NCBI GenBank assembly: GCA_045811525.1
Contig: JBJMTV010000034.1
Coordinates: 1-64,000, forward strand
Direction: 5' to 3'
Length of the DNA stretch: 64,000 nucleotides
From: VAZQ01 sp045811525
GTDB taxonomy: Bacteria; Pseudomonadota; Alphaproteobacteria; Rhizobiales; Xanthobacteraceae
The first letter of the stretch is position 1; each line of letters starts with the position of its first letter. This document shows positions 33,042 through 40,431 of the stretch, piece by piece. A program made the position numbers and the translations under genes. The notes below the pieces were generated by a model. That model was given only the letters and a program-made list of their open reading frames with translations, was not told where the DNA came from and ran no database searches.

Positions 33042-35153
33042 TCAGCCTTGCCGCGCGCCGGTGTGCTGCGCAGTCTCTGCGAGCAGCCCGCGCTTTCTCA
33101 GCAAGCCTTCAACGCTCGGCATGCGCCCGCGGAACGCAAGATAGAGCTCCGCCGGATCACGGCTGCCACCGGCAGCATAAACATGCTCGCGCAGCTTGCG
33201 CGCCGTTGCAGCATCGAAAACGTCGCCGGTCTCCTCGAATGCGGCAAAGGCGTCAGCGTCCAGCACTTCCGACCACATGTAGCTGTAATAGGCCGCGGCA
33301 TAGCCATTTCCGGAAAACACATGCTGGAAGTGTGGCGGGCGGTGACGCATGACGATCTCGGCAGGCATGCCGATTTTGCCAAGTGCAGCTTGCTCGAAGG
33401 CGCTGATGTCGAGCGCGTTGAGCGCCGCCGCCTCCTGCAGGTGGAGCTCGAGGTCGACCAGTGCGGAGGCGACATATTCCACGGTGGCGAAGCCCTGGTT
33501 GAAGGTGCGCGCGGCGATCAGGCGATGCAGCAAATCCTCGGGAATAGGCTCGCCTGTCTGGCAGTGGACTGCAAAACGACGCAGGATTTCCGGCCGCTCG
33601 AGCCAATGCTCGTAAAGCTGGGATGGGAGCTCGACCCAGTCCGTGAGCACATGCGTGCCGGAGATCATGGGATAGGTCACGTCGGAGAGGAGCGCGTGCA
33701 AAGCGTGGCCGAACTCGTGGAACAGCGTACGGGCGTCATCGAACGAGAGCAAAGTCGGCTCCCCCGCACCGCCCTTGGAAAAATTCATCACATTCACGAC
33801 GAGCGGCCGGACATCCGCGGATAGCTTCTCCTGATCGCGCAACGTGGTCATCCATGCGCCACTGTGCTTGGACGCGCGTGCGAAGTAATCGCCAAAGAAC
33901 ACGCCGCGATGGCGGCCATGCGCGTCGCTGACTTCCCAGACGCGCACATCGGGGTGCCAGACCGGCAGCCCTTCGCGGGCGTGGAAGACGAGACCGAACA
34001 GCTCTTTCGCAGCATGGAAAGCAGCCTCGATCATGCGATCGAGCTGAAAGTACGGTTTGACATTGGCCTCATCGATATCGCACTGCGCCTTGCGCAACTT
34101 CTCGGCGTAGTAGCGCCAGTCCCATGCTGCGAGCTTGAAGTTGCCGCCTTCCTCCTGGAGCAGCGTCTGCATGGCGTCGCGGTCGGCCAGCGCACGCTGT
34201 CGCGCCGGCTGCCACACCCGCTCCAGCAGGGAGCGGACTGCCTGCGGCGTTTTCGCCATGGAGTCGGCAAGGCGGTAATGCGCAAACGTGTCGTAGCCAA
34301 GCAGCTTTGCGCGCTCGGCGCGCAGGGCCAGAATCTCGGCGATGATGCTCTTGTTGTCGTTCTTGCCGCCGCCCTCGCCGCGCGCGATCCAGGCACGAAA
34401 GATCTTTTCCCGCAGATCGCGCCGTGCCGAGAACTGCAGGAACGGCTCGACGCTCGAGCGCGCGGTCGTGATCAGGTGCTTGCCGGCGAGCCCCCGCTCG
34501 GCCGCGGCGGCCTGTGCTGCAGCGCGCAGGAAGGCCGGAAGCCCGGCAAGGTCATGCTCACCCTCGAGCACCAGGGCATAGCCCTGCTCATCGGCAAGGA
34601 CATTCTGGCTGAAGGCCGTGCCAAGGCTCGCGAGACGCTCAGTGATCTCGGCGAGCCGAGCCTTGGCGGCAGGCTCGAGCGCCGCGCCCGCACGCGTGAA
34701 GCGCGTGTGATAGCGCTCGAGAACGCGCTGCTGATCCGCAGTAAGCGGGAGACGATCCCGCTGGCGATAGAGTGCGTCAACGCGCCGGAACAACGCCGCA
34801 TCCATGTAGATGCCGTTCCAGTGCCTCGCCTCGCGTGGCGCGAGCTCGCGCTCGATCGCCTGGATGGCATCGCTGGTGTGCGCGCCGGCGAGCAGGTGGA
34901 AAACGTCCGACACTCGCCCGAGCTCGCGACCGCTGCGCTCCACTGCCTCTATGGTGTTGGCAAAGCTTGGCTCGGCGGGATCGTTGGCGATCGCCGTGAC
35001 CTCCTGCGCGTGTGCGGCGAAGGCGCGATCGAAAGCCGCCGCGAAGTCGTCCGGCTTGATGCGATCGAACGGGGGAATGGCAAAAGCCGAGGTCCAATCC
35101 GCAAAGAAGGGATTGTGAGCATCGGGAGGAATGGCAGCTGCCTTTTGCGTCAT
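33042..35153 (-). CDS. M3 family oligopeptidase (Dcp/oligopeptidase A type)
   Basis: A 703-residue thimet-type zinc metallopeptidase. The zinc motif HEFGH is at residues 479-483 and the third ligand region GTHVLTDWVELPSQLYEHW follows. It is full-length for peptidyl-dipeptidase Dcp or oligopeptidase A, which cleave short peptides in the cytoplasm. The start MTQKAAAIPPDAHNPFFADW fits the family. It is the first gene of a pair with GGT and divergent from the molybdenum hydroxylase. Telling Dcp from OpdA would need a tree. Confidence 0.92.
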   Translation of the reverse strand: MTQKAAAIPPDAHNPFFADWTSAFAIPPFDRIKPDDFAAAFDRAFAAHAQEVTAIANDPAEPSFANTIEAVERSGRELGRVSDVFHLLAGAHTSDAIQAIERELAPREARHWNGIYMDAALFRRVDALYRQRDRLPLTADQQRVLERYHTRFTRAGAALEPAAKARLAEITERLASLGTAFSQNVLADEQGYALVLEGEHDLAGLPAFLRAAAQAAAAERGLAGKHLITTARSSVEPFLQFSARRDLREKIFRAWIARGEGGGKNDNKSIIAEILALRAERAKLLGYDTFAHYRLADSMAKTPQAVRSLLERVWQPARQRALADRDAMQTLLQEEGGNFKLAAWDWRYYAEKLRKAQCDIDEANVKPYFQLDRMIEAAFHAAKELFGLVFHAREGLPVWHPDVRVWEVSDAHGRHRGVFFGDYFARASKHSGAWMTTLRDQEKLSADVRPLVVNVMNFSKGGAGEPTLLSFDDARTLFHEFGHALHALLSDVTYPMISGTHVLTDWVELPSQLYEHWLERPEILRRFAVHCQTGEPIPEDLLHRLIAARTFNQGFATVEYVASALVDLELHLQEAAALNALDISAFEQAALGKIGMPAEIVMRHRPPHFQHVFSGNGYAAAYYSYMWSEVLDADAFAAFEETGDVFDAATARKLREHVYAAGGSRDPAELYLAFRGRMPSVEGLLRKRGLLAETAQHTGARQG

Positions 35154-35403
35154 GATGGGTCTTCTTGGCGTGAGAAATACTGCAATCGTCTACGCCGACA
35201 AGCTCGGCCAACGGGCGTCGTCACATGCTCTTACAGCTTAGAATGTGTCTATGAAACTCTGTCGGGCTTGCTAAACTCAGGGGCCGGCCAAGCTGGGCCA
35301 GCCGGGCCGCAACCAACAAAGCACCACCAAAGATCCATTCACGAGCGCAGGGACCCGCATATCCGTCCGCGAGGAACGGAGCGCGGGAGCAAATGGAGGA
35401 CAG

Positions 35404-35856
35404 ATGATTTCGTTCACGTTGAACAACCGGCAGGTCGCGCTCGATGCCGACCCCCGCACGCCCTTGTTATGGGCAATACGCGACCACATCGGTTTGACCG
35501 GCACAAAATACGGGTGCGGCGCCGGCTTGTGTGGCGCGTGCACCGTGCACGTCGAGGGAACGGCGCAGCGTTCGTGCCAAACCGAGATCGGCAGCGTTGC
35601 CGGCAAGAATGTCGTCACCATTGAGGGCCTCTCACCCAACTCGCAACACCCATTGCAGAAGGCCTGGATCGCCGAGGAGGTGCCGCAGTGCGGGTACTGC
35701 CAATCCGGGCAGATCATGAAGGCAGCCGAGCTGCTGGCGAAAAATCCCAAGCCAAGCCGCGCTGATATCGTCGGCCACATGGACGGCAATATCTGCCGCT
35801 GTGGCACCTATCACCGCATCATTGCGGCGATCGAGCGCGCAGCGCGGGAGGGCTGA
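35404..35856 (+). CDS. 2Fe-2S subunit of a molybdenum hydroxylase (isoquinoline oxidoreductase-like)
   Basis: A 150-residue electron-transfer subunit with both [2Fe-2S] sites. Plant-type ferredoxin cysteines are at 38, 43, 46 and 58 (CGAGLCGAC). The helical-domain cluster cysteines are at 96, 99, 131 and 133 (CGYC and CRC). The start has GGAGGACAG upstream. It is followed 3 nt later by the large subunit. Without a FAD subunit, this two-subunit form matches IorAB-type or quinone/cytochrome-linked hydroxylases. It passes electrons out to an acceptor such as a cytochrome c. Confidence 0.93.
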   Translation: MISFTLNNRQVALDADPRTPLLWAIRDHIGLTGTKYGCGAGLCGACTVHVEGTAQRSCQTEIGSVAGKNVVTIEGLSPNSQHPLQKAWIAEEVPQCGYCQSGQIMKAAELLAKNPKPSRADIVGHMDGNICRCGTYHRIIAAIERAAREG

Positions 35857-35859
35857 GCC

Positions 35860-38070
35860 ATGAACCACATCGATACCAACCTTTCTCGCCGCAGCATGCT
35901 CACCGGGCTGGGCGGCCTTGCCTTCTGCATCGCCGTTGGCAGCGATGGTGCCCGCCTGATGTCACAGGCGCAGGCCAATGCCTTGGCAAATGCACCGGTC
36001 ACGCCCTGGGTGCGCATTGCACCGGACGGCAAGATCACGATCCTCAGTGCTGGCGCCGAAATGGGCCAGGGCTCGAAGACCTCGCTCGCGCTCATCGTCG
36101 CCGAGGAGATGGACGCCGACTGGTCGAAGGTCGAGGTGGAATGGACGCCAGCTGACGCAGGCGTCTACGGCTACAAGGATCCGTTCGGCAAGGAAATGCT
36201 GATGTGGATCGTCGGCAGCCGCGCCGTGCAGCTCTATTTCAACCAGCTGCGCACCGCAGGAGCGCAGGTGCGCAAGGTGCTGGTCGCCAATGCCGCCGAG
36301 AAATGGGGCGTCGATCCGGCATCACTGCGCACCGAGCCCAGCGTGGTCATCAATCCCGCGACCGGCGCGCGTCTGAGCTATGGCGAGATCGCCGCCTTCG
36401 GCACGGTCCCGGCAACGCTGCCGCAGGTCGATGCCAAGGAGCTCAAAGCACGCAAGGATTTCCGCCTGATCGGCAAGGGCGTGCCGCGCCGCGACACGCC
36501 GTTGAAGGTCAACGGCACGGCACAATATGCCATCGACGTGAAGCTGCCAGGGATGGTCTATGCCTCGACCTTGCATTCCCCGGTGCACAATGCCCAGGAC
36601 GCGATCTGGGATCCGGGCAAGCAGGACCAGTCGGCCGCCGCTCCGGAAAGCTGGAACGACGCCGAGGTGAAGGCCCTTAAGGGCGTGCTCGCCGTGATCA
36701 AGCTCCCCAATGGGGTCGCTGTCGTCGCGGATCAATTCGAGACCGCCAAAGCCGGGCGCGACATGCTGAAGGTGAAATGGACGAAGGCGAAGGCCGACGG
36801 CTACGATTCCGAACGGGCGCTTGCAGATTACGCCCGCATCCACGCGGACCCTGGCGCACAAGCCGCAAAGCTCGAGGAGAAGGGCGATGTTAAGGCGGCT
36901 TTCGCCAATGCCGCCAAGACCTACACCGCCGAATTCCGCAGCGACTACGGCTACCACGCGCAAATGGAGCCCCTCAATGCGGTGGTGCGGATCAACGAGG
37001 CGGGCGACCGCGCCGAGGTTTGGGAAGGAAGCCAAGCTCCCGACGAATCGCGCAGGGCCGTCGCCCGGGCGCTTGGGCTCAAGGAGGAGCAGGTCGACTT
37101 CCACCAGTGCTATATGGGCGGCGGTTTCGGCCGGCGCTCGCTCGGTGACTATGCGGCGGAATGCGCGTTGATCGCCAAGGAAGCGCGCCGTCCGGTGAAG
37201 CTGATCTGGACGCGTGAGGAGGACATCGCCCAGGGCATGTTCCGCCCGCAATCATTCCAATGCCTCGAGGCGGCGACCGATGGCTCCGGCAACGTGACCG
37301 GCTGGAAGCACTGCGTTGTCGGTGACGGCGAGTTCTTGCTGATCACCGGCATCAAGATTCCGTACTACGGCGTGCCCAACCAGTACATCGAGCGGCGCGG
37401 CGTCTCACACGGCGTCAAGCTCAAGCATTGGCGCGCGGTGGGTCACGTGTTCAACACGTTCGCGATCGAGAGCTTTGTCGACCAGATCGCCGCGGACCAG
37501 GGCATCGATCCCATCGAGTTCCGGCTGCAGCGAATGGGGGCGAGCCCCAAGGCGCGCAAGGTCTTCGAGACCATGGCGGAAATGTGCGACTACAAGACCG
37601 CGCGTCCGCAAGGCCGCGCGCTCGGCATCTCCATTACGGAGCGCTCGGGCTCGCTGGGCGCCGGTGCGGTGGAGATCTCGGTCGATCGGAGCTCCGGTAA
37701 AATCCGGGTGCACAAGGTCTGGGCGGCAATCGATGGCGGCCTCGTGGTGACGCCCGGGGCGGCCAAGGCCAACGTGGAAAGCGCGATGATCTACGGGCTC
37801 TCGAGCGTGCTGCACGAGCGCCTGACGATCAAGGACGGGGCCGTCACGCAGTCGAATTTCCACGACTACAACGTCATGCGCATGTCCGACCTCCCCGAGG
37901 AGATGCACGTGCAGTTTGTCGACGTGGACACGCGCCCGACCGGTCTCGGCGAGATCGGCAATCCGTTCATGGCGGGCGCCATCTCCAACGCGTTCTTCCG
38001 CTTGACCGGGAAGCGGCTGCGGCACCTCCCGTTCACGCCGGAACGTGTGCTGGAGACCTTGAAGGCGTAG
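35860..38070 (+). CDS. Molybdopterin-binding large subunit, Tat-exported (isoquinoline oxidoreductase-like)
   Basis: A 736-residue xanthine dehydrogenase-family large subunit that hydroxylates an N-heterocycle or oxidises an aldehyde. A twin-arginine signal (NLSRRSMLTGLGGLAFCIAVG) implies periplasmic assembly with the small subunit carried along. Family blocks are HAQMEPLNAVVRI, MGGGFGRRSLGDYAAECALIAK and, near the end, GLGEIGNPFMAGAISNAFF with the catalytic Glu. The usual cytosine dinucleotide Mo cofactor is expected. Substrate is unknown. No XdhC-type maturation or molybdenum cofactor gene is adjacent. Confidence 0.92.
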   Translation: MNHIDTNLSRRSMLTGLGGLAFCIAVGSDGARLMSQAQANALANAPVTPWVRIAPDGKITILSAGAEMGQGSKTSLALIVAEEMDADWSKVEVEWTPADAGVYGYKDPFGKEMLMWIVGSRAVQLYFNQLRTAGAQVRKVLVANAAEKWGVDPASLRTEPSVVINPATGARLSYGEIAAFGTVPATLPQVDAKELKARKDFRLIGKGVPRRDTPLKVNGTAQYAIDVKLPGMVYASTLHSPVHNAQDAIWDPGKQDQSAAAPESWNDAEVKALKGVLAVIKLPNGVAVVADQFETAKAGRDMLKVKWTKAKADGYDSERALADYARIHADPGAQAAKLEEKGDVKAAFANAAKTYTAEFRSDYGYHAQMEPLNAVVRINEAGDRAEVWEGSQAPDESRRAVARALGLKEEQVDFHQCYMGGGFGRRSLGDYAAECALIAKEARRPVKLIWTREEDIAQGMFRPQSFQCLEAATDGSGNVTGWKHCVVGDGEFLLITGIKIPYYGVPNQYIERRGVSHGVKLKHWRAVGHVFNTFAIESFVDQIAADQGIDPIEFRLQRMGASPKARKVFETMAEMCDYKTARPQGRALGISITERSGSLGAGAVEISVDRSSGKIRVHKVWAAIDGGLVVTPGAAKANVESAMIYGLSSVLHERLTIKDGAVTQSNFHDYNVMRMSDLPEEMHVQFVDVDTRPTGLGEIGNPFMAGAISNAFFRLTGKRLRHLPFTPERVLETLKA

Positions 38071-38086
38071 CGCACTGGTGCTGGGG

Positions 38087-38116
38087 AGTGTCGCGCGTCT
38101 CTGGACGCGCGACACT
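38087..38116. terminator. Perfect 13-bp GC-rich hairpin between convergent genes
   Basis: AGTGTCGCGCGTC (38087-38099) pairs perfectly with GACGCGCGACACT (38104-38116) around a 4-nt TCTG loop. It lies between the stops of the molybdenum hydroxylase (38070) and the bicupin gene (38128) on the opposite strand. There is no T-run on either side, but position and stability suggest a bidirectional stop or mRNA end protector. Confidence 0.7.
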
Positions 38117-38127
38117 GATGCCGGTCG

Positions 38128-39285
38128 CTACAAGGCCGCCGGCATGAACCGCTGAGCCGTGGGAAAATTCGCGAAGGTGCTCTCCGGCAGCTTGAAGTTG
38201 GTCGCCAGCAGAAGATGCGGATTAGCCGCCATCCAGGCGGTGAGCGAGATGGCTTCGTAGGTCGCGTTGTTCAGCACGATGAGAAGCTCGAGGTCATTAC
38301 TGCCGGTGTTCTCGATGTAATGGCCGTAGCCCTGGGGGACATAGCCGACGTCACCGGCACGCATCTCCTCGGTTCGCGCTCGCCCATGCGACCCGAACAC
38401 GCCGACCCGCGCCGTACCCGAGAGGTAGTACTGCCATTCATCGGCATTGGGATGCCAATGCATCTCCCTTAGCGCACCAGGCCTGATCCGCATCAGCGCA
38501 CCGGTGATGGTCGAGGAGATCGGAAATTCGCGCTGCGAGACGAGACGATTGGTGCCGCCCGGGAAGTTGTCGGGCCGCTGCGCCAAAAGCTCATAGCGGT
38601 GCGTCATCGCGCCATGATTGAGAGAGCCAGGCGCCGGGTCGGCCGCCAGTGGCGCCGGTACCGGTCCCTTGGCGATATACACTTCGGCTTTCGGAAAGTT
38701 GGCGAAGGTGGCCGCCGGCACGCCGAAGTTTTTGGCGAGCACCTCGGCCGGGGTGTGACCAACCCAGTCGCTGATGCTGAACGTGCCGAACTCGGAGAAA
38801 TAGCCATTGTCGAACACGAGGACGAACAGGCATTCCTCGCTGCCGACGCCCTGAATGGAATGGCCGTATCCGCGCGGGAAGTACCAGACATCACCGACGT
38901 TGAAATCCGCGATCTGCGAATGGCCGGCTGGATCAATGGTCGTGACCCGGCACCTGCCCTTGATGATGTAAGCCCATTCAGCGGCGTTGGCGTGCCAGTG
39001 CAGCTCGCGCAGAGCGCCTGGCGCAAGCGACATCAGGACACCGGCGAGCTTCTGCGAAACCGGAAACTGCTCGACCGTGGCTTCCTTGGCCCAGCCTCCA
39101 TCCCAGGTCTTCGGCGTGACCGCGCCCAGCGGGAAGCGGAATGACGGCAGCTCCGAGCCGGCGAGCACCGGCGGAGTTGGCCCAAACGGGGGCTGCTCTC
39201 CTGCCGCGCCATCGCTTGCTGCGGCGGCCAGGACGCTGCCGCCCGCCGCGGCACCGAGGAGATTTCGTCGTGAGAGTTCGGACAT
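38128..39285 (-). CDS. Tat-exported bicupin, oxalate decarboxylase (OxdC) family
   Basis: A 385-residue protein with Tat signal (LSRRNLLGAAAGGSVLAAA) and two cupin domains. Metal ligands of domain 1 are His96, His98, Glu103 and His142 (HWHANAAEW, YGHS). Those of domain 2 are His276, His278, Glu283 and His322 (HWHPNADEW, YGHYIEN). The flexible lid of Bacillus OxdC, SENST, aligns with SEFGT at 164-168. The proton-donor Glu is retained, so decarboxylase activity on oxalate or a related acid is plausible, although a changed lid could alter the reaction. Manganese is the usual metal. Divergent from the HbpS-like gene. Confidence 0.9.
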   Translation of the reverse strand: MSELSRRNLLGAAAGGSVLAAAASDGAAGEQPPFGPTPPVLAGSELPSFRFPLGAVTPKTWDGGWAKEATVEQFPVSQKLAGVLMSLAPGALRELHWHANAAEWAYIIKGRCRVTTIDPAGHSQIADFNVGDVWYFPRGYGHSIQGVGSEECLFVLVFDNGYFSEFGTFSISDWVGHTPAEVLAKNFGVPAATFANFPKAEVYIAKGPVPAPLAADPAPGSLNHGAMTHRYELLAQRPDNFPGGTNRLVSQREFPISSTITGALMRIRPGALREMHWHPNADEWQYYLSGTARVGVFGSHGRARTEEMRAGDVGYVPQGYGHYIENTGSNDLELLIVLNNATYEAISLTAWMAANPHLLLATNFKLPESTFANFPTAQRFMPAAL

Positions 39286-39317
39286 TTCGCCCCTCCTTGG
39301 CTGTTAGGCGTGGCCAG

Positions 39318-39364
39318 TACTGCATCCGCAAGCAGGTCAGGGAATCGGCGCGCGGAATGCAGTA
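39318..39364. promoter_or_regulatory. Spaced inverted repeat between divergent bicupin and GlcG/HbpS-like genes
   Basis: TACTGCAT (39318-39325) and its exact complement ATGCAGTA (39357-39364) are 39 nt apart centre to centre, close to four helical turns, in the 135-nt divergent intergenic region. This would suit a dimeric regulator that binds cooperatively to both arms. No regulator gene is next to it, and chance cannot be excluded. Confidence 0.35.
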
Positions 39365-39420
39365 TATACGAGGGCCGAGGTCTCACCTTGCGGCACCGCG
39401 ACCCAAACGACGGAGCAAGC

Positions 39421-39891
39421 ATGATTACTCTTGAGCAGGCGGAGCGGCTCATCGACGCGGTCTTCAAGCGTGGCGAGGAGCTTGATTCCCGTCCGCTGTC
39501 GGTGCTCGTCGTGGAGCCCGGCTGCAAGGTGAAGGCATTCAAGAAGGAGGACGGCTCGTCCATGATCCGGTTCGAGATGGCATTCGGAAAAGCCTATGCC
39601 GCGCTGGCGATGGGCCGCTCGTCCAAGCTGGTGAAGGTGCGGGCGGAGGAAAAACCGGTCTTCATGCGCTATCTTCTCAGCGCCTCGAGCGAGCAGATGT
39701 TTCCTGAAGGCGGCGGCATGCAGATTCGCGATGCGGACGGCAATGTCATTGGCGCAGTGGGAGTGACCGGCGACACCGAGGAACGCGATGAGGAGCTTGC
39801 GGTGCACGCCATTCGCGCGATAGGCCTCAAGACCGACGCCGATTGCGAGCACATGGGCCGGCGCTCGGGCGTGCGCCTCACCAATAAATAG
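39421..39891 (+). CDS. GlcG/HbpS-family (heme-binding-like) protein
   Basis: A 156-residue protein of the GlcG/HbpS fold. Characteristic segments are MITLEQAERLIDAVFKRGEE near the start, FRMAFGKAYAALAMG-like FEMAFGKAYAALAMGRSS in the middle and a Gly-rich GGGMQIRDADGNVIGAVGVTGDTEERDEELAVHAI. HbpS binds heme, while GlcG clusters with glycolate oxidase; small-molecule or redox sensing is also possible. No signal peptide. It lies just before a c-type cytochrome and divergent from the bicupin. Confidence 0.85.
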   Translation: MITLEQAERLIDAVFKRGEELDSRPLSVLVVEPGCKVKAFKKEDGSSMIRFEMAFGKAYAALAMGRSSKLVKVRAEEKPVFMRYLLSASSEQMFPEGGGMQIRDADGNVIGAVGVTGDTEERDEELAVHAIRAIGLKTDADCEHMGRRSGVRLTNK

Positions 39892-39916
39892 CGTGAGCTA
39901 CAGTTCGAGGAGTAAA

Positions 39917-40402
39917 ATGGCAGTTGCGGGATTGCAGTTTCGTGCGGAATTCCAGCTTTGCGGAAAGGCCAGCATGCGCCGGACGAAAATGATATGCGCT
40001 GCACTGATCATGGCCGCCGGCTGTGCGATGCAGCCGGCCTTGCCAGCGGGCGTGGAGCTCGACTACGCCTTCTACAAGGCTCGGGTCGAGCCCATCTTCC
40101 TGGAGAAGCGCGCCGGCCTGACCCGCTGCTACGTCTGTCATGCCGAGAGCAATAATGCGTTCCGGCTGGAGCGTCTGGCGTCCGGCGCCAGCAGCTGGAA
40201 TGACGCACAGTCACGCGCAAATTTTGCGACCGTCTCGAAGCTGGTCAATCCCGGCGAGCCTGATCACAGCCTTCTGTTGATGCATCCGCTCGCCCCCGAG
40301 GCCGGCGGCAACGTCTTCCACTCGGGCGGCCGGCAGTTCGCGTCGAAGGACGATCCCGCCTGGAAGGCCTTGGCCGATTGGATCAATGGAGCGAAACTCT
40401 AG
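39917..40402 (+). CDS. Small exported c-type cytochrome-like protein
   Basis: A 161-residue protein with one heme-c site CYVCH (Cys71, Cys74, His75). ATG 39917 has AGGAG 4 nt upstream. The second ATG at 39974 gives a more typical signal peptide (MRRTKMICAALIMAAGCAMQPALPA), either Sec or lipoprotein-like (AAGC). The rest resembles planctomycete-type cytochrome domains (VEPIFLEKRAGLTRCYVCH, HPLAPEAGGNVFHSGGRQF, WKALADWING). It may accept electrons from the molybdenum hydroxylase upstream, but this is inference. Its distal ligand Met/His is not obvious. Confidence 0.8.
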   Translation: MAVAGLQFRAEFQLCGKASMRRTKMICAALIMAAGCAMQPALPAGVELDYAFYKARVEPIFLEKRAGLTRCYVCHAESNNAFRLERLASGASSWNDAQSRANFATVSKLVNPGEPDHSLLLMHPLAPEAGGNVFHSGGRQFASKDDPAWKALADWINGAKL

Positions 40403-40431
40403 CGCGCGTTCGCGCTGCCGCCCCACGTGCT

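Noticed and set aside
33864..35624. Long plus-strand open frame (586 codons) opposite the M3 peptidase
   Set aside because: It is antisense to a clearly conserved peptidase, has no recognisable family and low-complexity composition; such frames are common in GC-rich DNA.
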